Assembly: GCF_000956505.1 (NCBI RefSeq)
Contig: NZ_JYIX01000030.1
Location: forward strand, 1-64,000
DNA from: Microbacterium azadirachtae
GTDB lineage: Bacteria; Actinomycetota; Actinomycetes; Actinomycetales; Microbacteriaceae
Direction: 5' to 3'
Length of the DNA: 64,000 nt
A program made the translations under genes and the position numbers. Below the pieces are notes generated by a model. It was not told the DNA's origin. It searched no databases and saw only the letters and a list, made by a program, of their open reading frames with translations. Below, piece after piece: positions 26,259 through 35,390 of this stretch. The first letter of the stretch is position 1; every line of letters starts with the position of its first letter.

Positions 26259-26813
26259 GTGCAAGGGGCGACGGTCGAGGGCGTGCGGATCGCGTGGGCG
26301 CGCACGGCGCCCGATGATCGGCGCGAGACCGGCCGCGCGCTCATCCGGGCGCTGGCCGCCGAACTGGCCCCGGGAGCGGACCCGCGGATCGAGCAGCGCT
26401 GCCCGGTCTGCGGCGGCCCGCACGGACGGCCGCTGCTGCCGCACGCACTACTGCTCGCGAGCGCCGCGTACGCGGATCCCTGGGTCGTCGTCGCCGTCGC
26501 CCGTGAGCAGGATGCGGAAGCGGTCGGCATCGACGTGGAGCTCGAGGGATCCGCGCCGGAGCTCTCCCTCCTGTTCGCGCCGGGGGATCCGCCTGACCTC
26601 CGCGGCTGGACCGCGATCGAAGCGGCGCTCAAGGCCGATGGGCGCGGCCTGCTGGTCCCTCCCGACCAGGTGCGCCTCTCCCCTGACGGGTACGCGACGG
26701 TGCCAGACGGCGGCGAGTTCCGGATCCTCCCGATCGCCGCCGCGCCCGGCACGATCGTCAGCCTCGCGCTGCGGCGTCCGCGCCCAAGCCCGCCGCCCAC
26801 GCATCGACCGTGA
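26259..26813 (+). CDS. 4'-phosphopantetheinyl transferase superfamily protein
   Basis: 184 residues. The Mg-binding pair is in GIDVELEG (Asp92, Glu94) and the downstream motif reads WTAIEAALKADG (Trp117, Glu121, Lys125), close to the W-x-x-KEA-x-x-K signature of Sfp-type transferases with Ile for the first Lys. RCPVCGGPHGRP near residue 47 is the CoA-side motif. It probably attaches phosphopantetheine to carrier domains; the only carrier domain in the window is in the synthetase at 31302-35390. The 3' end overlaps the convergent hydrolase gene by 56 bp. Confidence 0.8.
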   Translation: MQGATVEGVRIAWARTAPDDRRETGRALIRALAAELAPGADPRIEQRCPVCGGPHGRPLLPHALLLASAAYADPWVVVAVAREQDAEAVGIDVELEGSAPELSLLFAPGDPPDLRGWTAIEAALKADGRGLLVPPDQVRLSPDGYATVPDGGEFRILPIAAAPGTIVSLALRRPRPSPPPTHRP

Positions 26814-27348
26814 TCACGTCGGCCTGACGCGGGAACACCTTCTCGAGCAGCACCCTGTGCACCTCGGGATCCTGATCCGCACACGCGTCCGCCAGGACGG
26901 TGAGCCCGAAGTCGTGGTCGGCGGCGTGGCGGACCGTGCTCAGCAGGACCCCGCTCGTCGAGACGCCGGCGAGCACGAGATCGGTCGCGTCGAGTCCGCG
27001 CAGCACGACGTCGAGGTCGGAGGCGAACGCGCCGTACCGCCGCTTGACGACCACGGGCTCCCCCGGAAGCGGGGCGAGTTCGGCGACGATCTGCGTGGCC
27101 TCGGCGTCCTCCCCCATGTACGGGGCTGTGGGCGACTGGGCGATCGCGCCGAAGGCCTTGTTGCGCACGGCCGCCTCGGGGAAGCCCTCGCGGAACGCGA
27201 CGCGGACGAAGACGACGGGGATCCCCGCGGCGCGCGCGGCGAGGAGCGCCCGCTGCGCGTTCACGATCACGTCGGAACCGCCCTCGGCGTAGCGTCCGGC
27301 GATGCCGTTCTGGAAGTCCATGAGCAGGAGTGCGGTGGTCATCGCCAC
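26758..27348 (-). CDS. Isochorismatase-like hydrolase without catalytic Cys
   Basis: 196 residues. The catalytic Asp (LLLMDFQNG) and Lys (VVVKRRYGAF) are present, but the place of the nucleophilic Cys reads GVSTSGVLLST, with Val instead of Cys. Members lacking Cys either act as isochorismatases on vinyl ethers or belong to a Cys-less subgroup. Divergent from the MarR gene with 49 bp between them, so MarR probably represses it. Not an annotated siderophore locus. Confidence 0.83.
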   Translation of the reverse strand: MAMTTALLLMDFQNGIAGRYAEGGSDVIVNAQRALLAARAAGIPVVFVRVAFREGFPEAAVRNKAFGAIAQSPTAPYMGEDAEATQIVAELAPLPGEPVVVKRRYGAFASDLDVVLRGLDATDLVLAGVSTSGVLLSTVRHAADHDFGLTVLADACADQDPEVHRVLLEKVFPRQADVITVDAWAAGLGADAAARG

Positions 27349-27385
27349 GCCCTTTCGAATATTAGACAGGTATGACTGTGCAGTT

Positions 27386-27391
27386 TAGGCT
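27386..27391 (+). promoter_or_regulatory. -10 hexamer TAGGCT, leaderless start
   Basis: TAGGCT ends six bases before the MarR ATG; no ribosome site is present. Confidence 0.45.
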
Positions 27392-27397
27392 GTCGAT

Positions 27398-27850
27398 ATG
27401 CCGGAGACCTCGCCCACGACCGATGCATCCGCTGTGAGTGCGCGGCAGACCGCGCTCGACCTCCGCACGGTTGTCGCGCGCCTGCTCCGCCAGTTCCGCG
27501 AGGCCGGCGCCGACGAGACGATCACCCCGTCGCAGGCATCAGCCCTGGCCCGGCTCGGCAAGGGCGGCGTCTCGACCGTGAGCGCCCTCGCGACGGCGGA
27601 ACGGGTGCGACCGCAGTCCATGGCCGCGACCGTCGACGCGATCGAGGCGCTCGGTCTCGTCACCCGCAGCCCCGACCCGGGAGACGGGCGCCGGCAGATC
27701 ATCGAGCTCACGGATGCCGGACGCGCCAGGATCGAGGGCCAGAAAGACGCGGCCGCGACCTGGCTCGAGCACGCCCTGGACGCGCTCGACGAGGACGAGC
27801 TGCGCGCGATCTCCACCGCGACCGGACTCCTGGAGCGGATGCTGCCGTGA
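27398..27850 (+). CDS. MarR-family transcriptional regulator
   Basis: 150 residues with the winged helix in the middle (TPSQASALARLGKGGVSTVS, then SMAATVDAIEALGLVTRSPDPGDGRRQI, where DGRR is the wing). GTGA overlap with the MFS gene downstream, so it likely controls its own MFS gene as well as the divergent isochorismatase-like gene. Inducer unknown. Confidence 0.88.
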   Translation: MPETSPTTDASAVSARQTALDLRTVVARLLRQFREAGADETITPSQASALARLGKGGVSTVSALATAERVRPQSMAATVDAIEALGLVTRSPDPGDGRRQIIELTDAGRARIEGQKDAAATWLEHALDALDEDELRAISTATGLLERMLP

Positions 27851-29271
27851 TCCGGATGCCCTCGGCGCCGATCGGCGGCCCCGCGCCCGCCGGCCGCTTC
27901 GATCGGCGGCTGCTCGCCCCGATGATGGTGGGCTCGATCCTCAACCCGATCAACACGGCCATCATCGCCGTGGCGCTCACCCCGATCGGCCTCGCGCTCG
28001 GCGCCCCGGCCCGCGAGACGGTGTGGCTCGTGTCGAGCCTCTACCTGGCCACCGCGATCGGACAGCCGCTGGTCGGCCGCCTCGTCGACATCTTCGGCGT
28101 GCGATCCCTCTTCCTGCTCGGCGCGGTGCTCGTGACCGCCGCCGGTGCGATCGGGCTGTTCGCACCGGAGAACCGAGACAGCATCTGGTGGCTCGTGGCG
28201 GCGCGCGTCATCCTCGGCCTCGGCACCTGCGCGGGCTATCCGGCGGCGATGCACATGATCCGCGCGGAGGGGGACCGCACCGGCCTCGCGTCACCGGCCG
28301 GGATCCTGACCCTGCTCAGCGTCACGACCCAGACCATCGCCGTGATCGCGCCCGCGCTCGGCGGCGTGCTCGTGGGCGCCTGGGGCTGGCGCGCCACCTT
28401 CGCCGTGAACGTACCCCTCGGGCTCGCCACACTCCTGCTCGGCGCCCTCTTCCTGCCCCGACGGACAGGACTCGAGCCCGAGGTGGAGGACCGGCCGCGG
28501 ATCGACGGGATCGGGATCCTCCTCTTCGCCGTCACGATGCTCACCCTGCTCGTCTTCCTGCAGAACATCGCCCCGGCCCTGATCTGGCTGCTCGTCGTCG
28601 CCCTCGCAGCCGGAGTCGTCTTCGTGTGGTGGGAGCGCCGGATTCCCGATCCCTTCATCGACGTGCGAGTGCTCTCCGGCAACCGGCCGCTGCTGCTCAG
28701 CTACGTGCGATCGCTGCTGACCGCGACCATCTCGTACACGTTCGTCTACGGCTTCACCCAGTGGCTCGAGGACGGCCGCGGCCTCAGCCCGACGATCGCC
28801 GGCCTCGTGCTGCTGCCGGTGTTCGCGGCCGGCATCGCGGTCGCGCTCGCGTTCGGACGCCGGCCCGAGGTCGTCGGCAAACTGCTGGTCGGATCCGCCG
28901 CGCAGCTCGTCGCCGGGATCCTCGTGCTGTTCATGACGGGCTCGTCGCCGATCTGGTTCCTGGTGCTGGCGATGCTCGTGCTCGGCATCCCGCAGGGCCT
29001 CAACAACCTCGCGATCCAGAACTCGCTGTACTTCCAGGCCGAGCCCGCGCGGATCGCCTCCTCGGCAGGCCTGTTGCGCACCTTCTTCTACCTGGGCGCG
29101 ATCGTCTCGTCCGTGATCTACGGCAACGTCTACGGCGCCAGGGCGACCACGGAGGGACTGCACGTCCTGGGCTGGGTCGTGGTCGGGATCGCCGCGATGT
29201 TCCTCCTCATCACGGTGTTCGACCGGTCGCTCGCGCGGATCGGGCGGGAGGACCCGCCGGCGAAGGACTGA
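27847..29271 (+). CDS. DHA2-type MFS drug transporter
   Basis: 474 residues, about fourteen membrane helices, with VGRLVDIFGVRSLFLLGAV as loop 2-3 motif and GWRATFAVNVPLGLATLLLG, the motif-C-like region of EmrB/QacA drug exporters. GTG start co-translated with MarR. Expected to export a drug or toxic metabolite sensed by MarR. Confidence 0.87.
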   Translation: MIRMPSAPIGGPAPAGRFDRRLLAPMMVGSILNPINTAIIAVALTPIGLALGAPARETVWLVSSLYLATAIGQPLVGRLVDIFGVRSLFLLGAVLVTAAGAIGLFAPENRDSIWWLVAARVILGLGTCAGYPAAMHMIRAEGDRTGLASPAGILTLLSVTTQTIAVIAPALGGVLVGAWGWRATFAVNVPLGLATLLLGALFLPRRTGLEPEVEDRPRIDGIGILLFAVTMLTLLVFLQNIAPALIWLLVVALAAGVVFVWWERRIPDPFIDVRVLSGNRPLLLSYVRSLLTATISYTFVYGFTQWLEDGRGLSPTIAGLVLLPVFAAGIAVALAFGRRPEVVGKLLVGSAAQLVAGILVLFMTGSSPIWFLVLAMLVLGIPQGLNNLAIQNSLYFQAEPARIASSAGLLRTFFYLGAIVSSVIYGNVYGARATTEGLHVLGWVVVGIAAMFLLITVFDRSLARIGREDPPAKD

Positions 29272-29312
29272 CGCCCGACGCGACCCGGATCCCGGCGGCG
29301 CCTCACAGGCGG

Positions 29313-29870
29313 TCAGGGCAGGCGGGTGATGCGGCCCCGACGGAGCCGCGCGGTCGCGGCCCGGTCGATGCTCACTCTGACCTGGCCGACCCCATCGATC
29401 GCCGCCCAGAACAGGAACGGCAGGAAGACGGCGCGGATCAGCATCGCCCACCCGGCCTTCGCGAGTCCGACCGGGCTCCCGTCCCTCATCCGCACCACCT
29501 GGGTCCCGGTCAGCAGTCCGCCCAGGGCGCGGCCGTCGCGAAAGGCGCAGCCGTAGCCGAACGGCAGCACGACGATCAGCGCGAGTCCGATGACGACGGC
29601 GCCGACCGCACGGTCGGGGTCGTCGGATGCCGCGCCGTAGATGATCGCCACGGCGACCGCGACGGCATAAAGGAGGACGCTGTCGACCAGCCAGGCCAGG
29701 AATGCTCCCGACATGGTCGAGTCGACGTAGAGCGTGCCGTCCTCGAAGGCGCGGACCCGCTTCGCCACAGCGGTGCCGAGTTCTGAGGCGAGCCCCGCAC
29801 GGACGTCGGCCAGCGCAGCTCTGCGGTCGGCGGGGGCGATCGCCCCGGGCCTCGGCATGTCCTCCGTCAT
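29313..29870 (-). CDS. RDD-family membrane protein
   Basis: 185 residues: about 60 cytoplasmic residues, then two helices (about 65-110), a loop with FRDGRALGGLLTGTQVVRMRDGSPVGL, which carries the Arg/Asp pattern of the RDD family, and a third helix. The ATG overlaps the stop of the M1 peptidase gene as ATGA, so it is the last gene of that transcript. Function of RDD proteins is poorly known. Confidence 0.82.
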   Translation of the reverse strand: MTEDMPRPGAIAPADRRAALADVRAGLASELGTAVAKRVRAFEDGTLYVDSTMSGAFLAWLVDSVLLYAVAVAVAIIYGAASDDPDRAVGAVVIGLALIVVLPFGYGCAFRDGRALGGLLTGTQVVRMRDGSPVGLAKAGWAMLIRAVFLPFLFWAAIDGVGQVRVSIDRAATARLRRGRITRLP

Positions 29871-31240
29871 CGGGTCCCGTCCACGGCTCTCGGGTTCACG
29901 TTCAGGGCCTGAGTCACCGGCGCCGGCTCCACCGCGGCGCCCGCTGCCGCCTCGGGCAGCGGCGGCAGCGCCTCGGCGTCGAGCCAGGCGTCGAAGAACG
30001 CCTCGAGCCGGCGACCGGCGACGGAGGCGGCGAGCGTGCGGAAGTCCTCGGTCGTCGCCGTGGCGCCCGCGTGGCGTGAGGTCCACGTCCGGAGGATCTG
30101 GAAGAACGCATCCTCGCCCACCGTCAGCCGCAGTGCGTGCAGGACGAGCGCGCCGCGCTTGTAGACGCGGTCGTCGAACATGACTTCAGGACCCGGATCC
30201 GAGAGCACGAGGTCCTGCGGCTCCGCCGCGAGCGCGGTCCAGTGCCCGAGCGCCTTCGCATGCGCGCTGTGCCCGCCGCTGCGCTCGGACCAGATCCACT
30301 CCGCGTAGCAGGCGAAGCCCTCGTTCAGCCAGATGTCCCGCCACCGTGCCAGGCCCACGCTGTTGCCGAACCACTGGTGCGCGAGCTCGTGCGCGATGAG
30401 GCGCTCGAGGCTGCCCCGCCCGTCGATGTGGTTCGCGCCGAAGACGCCCATCCCCTGCGCCTCGAGTGGGATCTCCAGGTCGTCGGCGGTCACCACGAGC
30501 CGGTAGGAGGGCAGCGGATACGGTCCGAACGCCTCCGCGAAAACGGCCATCATCTGCGGCAGCGGAGCCAGGTCCGCGTCCACGCGGGCGGTCAGTCCCG
30601 CCGGATGCAGCACCTGACCCTCGACCCCGGAGAGGTCCATGCCCCGAGAGACATATTTCCCGATCTGCACGGTCGCGAGATAGCTGGGCGTCGGGATGGT
30701 GCGCTCGAAGATCCAGGTCGTGCGACCGCCCTTGGTCGTCGTGGACACCGGCTCCGCGGCGGCGACCGCATATCCGGGGTCGGTCGTGATCGAGAGGCGG
30801 TAGGTCGCCTTGTCGGAGGGGTGGTCGTTGCAGGGGAACCACGACGGTGCGCCGATGGGCTGCGAGGCCACGATCGCGCCGTCCTCCAGCTCCTCCCAGC
30901 CGAGCGTGCCCCAGCGGGTGCGCCGCGGACGGGGTGCCCCGCCATAGGAGATCGTGAGTTCGAACGGATCCCCCGCCGCGAGCTCGCGCCCGAGCGCGAC
31001 CTTGACCTTGCGGTCGGTCTGCGTGAAGCCGATGCGCCCGCCGAGGTCGCTGCGCACCTTGGTCGCGCGGAGCCCTGCGAGATCCAGCGAGATCGCCCTG
31101 GTCGCCTCGGCGGCACGCCCGCGCACGACGGCGACGCCGTCCAGCCGGTTCGTGCCGAGCCGGTAGTCAATCGTCAGGTCGTAGTGCTCGACGCGGTAGC
31201 GGCGATCTCCGGAATGCGGGGTGTAGTCGTCGGGGCTCAC
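29867..31240 (-). CDS. M1-family zinc aminopeptidase
   Basis: 457 residues. Zinc motif HELAHQWFGN with the third ligand Glu in WLNEGFACYAE, and a gluzincin N-terminal beta domain, but shorter than the 850-residue PepN type. No signal peptide, so cytoplasmic or membrane-associated. The GTG at 31240 is preferred over an ATG 14 codons upstream that lies in poorly biased sequence. It follows the NRPS-like synthetase gene by 61 bp on the same strand and is probably in its operon. M1-type peptidases have been linked to degradation of poly-epsilon-lysine; a similar role here is speculation. Confidence 0.87.
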   Translation of the reverse strand: MSPDDYTPHSGDRRYRVEHYDLTIDYRLGTNRLDGVAVVRGRAAEATRAISLDLAGLRATKVRSDLGGRIGFTQTDRKVKVALGRELAAGDPFELTISYGGAPRPRRTRWGTLGWEELEDGAIVASQPIGAPSWFPCNDHPSDKATYRLSITTDPGYAVAAAEPVSTTTKGGRTTWIFERTIPTPSYLATVQIGKYVSRGMDLSGVEGQVLHPAGLTARVDADLAPLPQMMAVFAEAFGPYPLPSYRLVVTADDLEIPLEAQGMGVFGANHIDGRGSLERLIAHELAHQWFGNSVGLARWRDIWLNEGFACYAEWIWSERSGGHSAHAKALGHWTALAAEPQDLVLSDPGPEVMFDDRVYKRGALVLHALRLTVGEDAFFQILRTWTSRHAGATATTEDFRTLAASVAGRRLEAFFDAWLDAEALPPLPEAAAGAAVEPAPVTQALNVNPRAVDGTR

Positions 31241-31301
31241 GGTTCCATGCTCACAGATCCTGGCGCACTCGATGCGCCGCACTCGCTGCGGGCCTTCGCG
31301 C

Positions 31302-34300
31302 TCACTCCGCCGCCTGGTAGCTGCGCACCTTCACCACGCGCCAGGGGCCGATCGGGTTTCCGCTCCAGCGGCTGCCGACCGGCACGCCCTCGCCCCGCAT
31401 GACGAGCGAGGCAGGTCCGACCGTCGCATCGGATCCGATCGTGGCGGCGGGCAGGATCACGCTGTGCGGGCCGAGGGTCGCTCCGGCCTCGAGCGTGACC
31501 GTGTCGATGCTCATCACGCGGTCGTGGAAGAGGTGCGTCTGCAGCACGCAGCCGCGGTTGACCGTCGCGCCGTCGCCGAGCGTGACCAGATCCGGCTCCG
31601 GCAGCCAGTAGCTGTCGGTCCAGACGCCCTTGCCGATCGTCGCGCCGAGCGAACGCAGCCACACGGCGAGCGCAGGCGTGCCCGCCGCGGCGTTCGCGAA
31701 CCACGGGGCCGCCATCATCTCGGTGAACGTGTCGGCGACCTCGGTGCGCCACACGAAGCTCGACCAGAGCGGGTGCTCCCCCGGACGGATCGGCCCGACG
31801 AACGCCCACTTCGCGGCGGTCGCGAACGCGGCCGCGACTGCTCCGGCGGCCAGCAGGACGAAGCCGGAGAGCACCACGGTCCACGCCAGCCCGATGCCCG
31901 TGGCCAGCGCGGCGAGCGTCAGCAGGACGGCCAGCCCGAGTGCGCAGGAGAGGATGACCGGCACGATGCGGCACAGCTCCCACAGGCCGCGGGCGATCCG
32001 CAACGCCGTGCGGGGGCGGTAGGTGCGCTCGAGGTCCGACTCGTTCACCACCCGGCGCAGACGCACCGGAGGGGATCCGAGCCAGGAGGATCCTGCCTTC
32101 GCCTTGTCCGGCGCCACCGAGAGCACGGCGACGAGGCCGTCCTTGGGCACCTTGTGCCCGGCGCCCGCCATGCCGGAGTTGCCGAGGAACGCGCGCTTGC
32201 CGATGCGTGCCGCGGCCAGGCGCATCCATCCTCCGCCGAGCTCGTAGGACGCGACCATCGTGTCATCGGCGAGGAAGGCGCCGTCGTCGATCGTCGTCAT
32301 CGAGGGGATCAGCAGCACCGTGGAGATCTCCACCTCCTTGCCGACCTTCGCCCCGAGAAGGCGCAGCCAGGTGGGGGTGAACAGGCTCGCGTAGAGCGGG
32401 AAGAGCAGCGTGCGGGCGGAGTCGAGCAGGCGCTCCGTGGTCCAGGCCTGCCACGCGATCCGGCCGCGGACGGGGTGGATCCCCTCGCGCAGTCCGATCG
32501 ACAGCAGCCGCGTCGCCGCCACGACGAGCACGGCGAACACGAGCCCTGTGACGAGCACGGACGGCACGAGCCAGATCGCCAGTCCCGGGATCGCGGCGGC
32601 GAGCGATGTGGCCCCGCGCGCACCCTGCACGAGCACGAGCGCGCCGAGCGCGAAGGCGAGGACGGGCAGGAGACCGAGACCCATGCTCGATGCGGCATAT
32701 GCCCACAGCCAGCGCCGGGGGGCCGGCGGACGCTCCGGCGCGAGCGGGGCGGATTTGCCGCCGACGCGCACCGCCGGGGATCCTGCCCAGCGCTGCCCGG
32801 CGCGCACGCGGCCGAACACGGCGGATCCGGGAGCCACCTCGGCGGCACGGCCGATGCGCGTGCCGGGCGCGAGCGTGCTGCGCGCCCCGACCACCGCGCC
32901 CGCGCCGATGCGTATTCCGCCGACGCGCACGGTGTCGCCGTCGATCCAGTATCCGGAGAGGTCGACCTCCGGCTCGATCGCGGCGCCGGCCCCGATGTCG
33001 AGCATGCCGGTCACCGGCGGCAGCGTGTGCAGGTCGACGTCGGGGCCGATCTTCGCCCCGAGCGCCCTGGCGTAGTAGCTCACCCAGGGCGCGCCCGCGA
33101 AGCCGACGGGATCGATCTGGTGGCTGACCTGCTCGGCGAGCCAGAGCCGCAGGTGCACTCCGCCGCCGCGGGGATAGTCGCCGGCGCGGACCCCGGCGAG
33201 CAGGATGCGCGCGGCGACCGCGGCGATGGCCATCCGTCCGAACGGCGTCGCGAAGACCACGAGCCCCACGATCAGCAGCCACAGCGGCGCGGTGGGCAGC
33301 CAGTCGAAGCCCGGCACGAGGTGCAGGATCGCGCTGCCGGTGAGCAGCCACAGCACCCACCTGACACCGCCGAGGACGAACAGCGGCACCCCCAGGATCG
33401 TCTGGATCCACTGCATGCGCCGCGGCGTGGGCCGGGACTCGTGGAAGTCTCCGGGCTCCGGCTCCTCGTCTCCCGCCTCGGCCTCGACGGCGTCGGCCAT
33501 CCGTCGCAGGCGCGGCAGGTCGTACACATCGGCCATCGTGAACTCGGGGGCTCGGGACCGGATCCGGCTCACCAGCTGCGCGGCCGCGAGGGATCCGCCG
33601 CCGAGCTGGAAGAAGTCGGCGTCCTCGTCGAGCGGTCGCGTGCCGAGCACGGCGAACCACTGCTCCGCGAGCCAGGCCGCGGTGCCGGTCAGCGTGGAGT
33701 CGTCGGCGTCCGGATCCGTCAGCGGCCAGGGCAGCGCCGCCTTGTCGACCTTGCCCGAGGTGCGCACGGGCAGGTCATCCATGATCGCGAGGAGCGGGAT
33801 GAGCGGGGCGGGGAGGGTCTCGGCGAGCTCCGCCCGCGCGGTCTGCCGGTCGAAGCCCTCGGTCGGCACCACATAGCCGACGAGCAACGGGATCCCGCCC
33901 TCGCTGCGCTGCACGACGACCGTCGCCGCGGTGACCGCGGTGAGGTTCTGCAGCGCGGCCTCGACCTCGCCGAGCTCGATGCGCCGGCCGCCGATCTTGA
34001 CCTGGTCGTCGGCGCGCCCCTGGAACACGAGGCCCGCCTCCTCGTAGCGCACGAGATCGCCGGAGCGGTAGGCGCGGTCCCAGCCCAGGGATGCCATCGG
34101 CGCGTACTTCTCCGCGTCCTTGGCGGGGTCGAGGTACCGCGCGAGCCCGACGCCCCCGATCACGAGCTCGCCGACCTCGCCCTCGGCGACACGATTCCCC
34201 TCGCCGTCCACGACCGCGAGGTCCCAGCCGTCCAGCGGCAGGCCGATCCGAACCGGCTCCCCCGCGCGCAGCGCCTCGCCGTTCATCTCGGCCGCGCAGG

Positions 34301-35390
34301 CGACGACCGTGGCCTCGGTGGGGCCGTAGGTGTTCCAGACCTCGCGGTCCTCGCCCACCAGCCGCGCGGCGAGCTCGGGCGGCAGCGCCTCGCCGCCGAA
34401 GATGAGCAGCCGCAGGTTCTCGATCGCGTCCTGCGGCCAGAGCGCGGCGAGCGTCGGCACGGTCGACACCGCGGTGATGCCGTGCCCGAGCAGCCAGGGC
34501 CCGAGGTCCTCCCCCGAGCGCACGAGCGCGCGCGGCGCCGGCACGAGGCAGGCGCCGTAGCGCCAGGCCAGCCACATCTCCTCGCACGATGCGTCGAAGG
34601 CGACGGAGAGCCCCGCCAGCACCCGGTCGCCGGGCCCGAGCGGCGCATCCTGCAGGAAGAGATTCGCCTCGGCGTCGACGAACGCCGCCGCGGAGCGGTG
34701 TGTCACGGCGACGCCCTTGGGCACCCCGGTCGAGCCGGAGGTGAAGATGATCCAGGCGTCGTCCAGCGGCATCGGATGCGGCACGGTCGTGATCGAGACC
34801 GAGCTCGGATGCGGATCCTCCCCGTCGAACAGCCCGGATCCGGCCCGCTCCCCCGCGGCGGTCCCGGGCACCCCTGTTGCCCCTGTTGCCCCTGTTGCCC
34901 CAGTTGCCCCAGTTGCCGGGGCCACCCGGGCCGTTTCGGGGCGCGTTCCGTCCTTTTGGGGCGCGCCCTGCCCGGATTCGGTGTCGGGATGCGCCCCAAA
35001 CGGGGAATCTGCGCCCCGAAACACCCCTCCGGCGCCGATCACGCCGCGCACCTTCGCCTCGCCGAAGACCAGGTCGGCCCGCTCCTGCGGGTCGTCCGCG
35101 TCGACCGGGACGTATGCCGCCCCCGCCGCGAGCGTGCCGAGGATCGCGAGGTAGAGCTCGCGCCCGCCCGAGGGCATCCTGATGCCGACCCTGTCACCGC
35201 GCATGACCCCGTGCTCGCGCAGCCGGGCGGCCGTACGCCAGACCTGGGCCAGCAGCTCCCCGTAGCTGAGTGCGCCCGCCGCGTCCTCGATCGCAGAGGC
35301 GTCGGGGTGCCGGCGCGCAGTGTCGACGAGGATGTCGATCAGCGTGCGCGGCGTCGCGGCGAGCGCGGCGCGGTCGAGGATGTCTTGCAT
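31302..35390 (-). CDS. Pls-like NRPS: A-T domains plus membrane and tandem LbH terminal domains
   Basis: About 1362 residues from the ATG at 35390 (a GTG eight codons upstream is possible). An adenylation domain fills residues 15-520 with core motifs FTSGSTGVPKG, FDASCEEM, NTYGPTEA, YRSGDL and GRADDQVKIGGRRIE, then a carrier domain with LGGGSLAAAQ (Ser near 598). The rest has about six membrane helices and three left-handed beta-helix segments at about 770-855, 1005-1080 and 1240-1335, the terminal-domain architecture of poly-epsilon-lysine synthetase. No condensation or thioesterase domain. By-eye specificity residues (GrsA numbering) D235 A236 E239 S278 I299 G301 T322 V330 V331 K517 suggest a basic amino acid such as lysine. 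An extra low-complexity insert of about 60-70 residues lies between A2 and A3. Confidence 0.85.
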   Translation of the reverse strand: MQDILDRAALAATPRTLIDILVDTARRHPDASAIEDAAGALSYGELLAQVWRTAARLREHGVMRGDRVGIRMPSGGRELYLAILGTLAAGAAYVPVDADDPQERADLVFGEAKVRGVIGAGGVFRGADSPFGAHPDTESGQGAPQKDGTRPETARVAPATGATGATGATGATGVPGTAAGERAGSGLFDGEDPHPSSVSITTVPHPMPLDDAWIIFTSGSTGVPKGVAVTHRSAAAFVDAEANLFLQDAPLGPGDRVLAGLSVAFDASCEEMWLAWRYGACLVPAPRALVRSGEDLGPWLLGHGITAVSTVPTLAALWPQDAIENLRLLIFGGEALPPELAARLVGEDREVWNTYGPTEATVVACAAEMNGEALRAGEPVRIGLPLDGWDLAVVDGEGNRVAEGEVGELVIGGVGLARYLDPAKDAEKYAPMASLGWDRAYRSGDLVRYEEAGLVFQGRADDQVKIGGRRIELGEVEAALQNLTAVTAATVVVQRSEGGIPLLVGYVVPTEGFDRQTARAELAETLPAPLIPLLAIMDDLPVRTSGKVDKAALPWPLTDPDADDSTLTGTAAWLAEQWFAVLGTRPLDEDADFFQLGGGSLAAAQLVSRIRSRAPEFTMADVYDLPRLRRMADAVEAEAGDEEPEPGDFHESRPTPRRMQWIQTILGVPLFVLGGVRWVLWLLTGSAILHLVPGFDWLPTAPLWLLIVGLVVFATPFGRMAIAAVAARILLAGVRAGDYPRGGGVHLRLWLAEQVSHQIDPVGFAGAPWVSYYARALGAKIGPDVDLHTLPPVTGMLDIGAGAAIEPEVDLSGYWIDGDTVRVGGIRIGAGAVVGARSTLAPGTRIGRAAEVAPGSAVFGRVRAGQRWAGSPAVRVGGKSAPLAPERPPAPRRWLWAYAASSMGLGLLPVLAFALGALVLVQGARGATSLAAAIPGLAIWLVPSVLVTGLVFAVLVVAATRLLSIGLREGIHPVRGRIAWQAWTTERLLDSARTLLFPLYASLFTPTWLRLLGAKVGKEVEISTVLLIPSMTTIDDGAFLADDTMVASYELGGGWMRLAAARIGKRAFLGNSGMAGAGHKVPKDGLVAVLSVAPDKAKAGSSWLGSPPVRLRRVVNESDLERTYRPRTALRIARGLWELCRIVPVILSCALGLAVLLTLAALATGIGLAWTVVLSGFVLLAAGAVAAAFATAAKWAFVGPIRPGEHPLWSSFVWRTEVADTFTEMMAAPWFANAAAGTPALAVWLRSLGATIGKGVWTDSYWLPEPDLVTLGDGATVNRGCVLQTHLFHDRVMSIDTVTLEAGATLGPHSVILPAATIGSDATVGPASLVMRGEGVPVGSRWSGNPIGPWRVVKVRSYQAAE
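34871..34915. repeat. 9-bp minisatellite inside adenylation domain
   Basis: Five units of CCCCTGTTG or CCCCAGTTG in tandem, preserving frame and encoding Gly-Ala-Thr repeats on the minus strand. Units 1-3 and 4-5 differ by one base. Confidence 0.85.
34934..35021. repeat. Nested inverted repeats (GGGGCGC motif) inside adenylation domain
   Basis: TTTCGGGGCGC (34934) and TTTTGGGGCGC (34954) are mirrored by GCGCCCCAAA (34991) and GCGCCCCGAAA (35011). Inner and outer arms pair as two nested hairpins. With the adjacent minisatellite they make up the extra insert between A-domain motifs A2 and A3. Confidence 0.7.
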
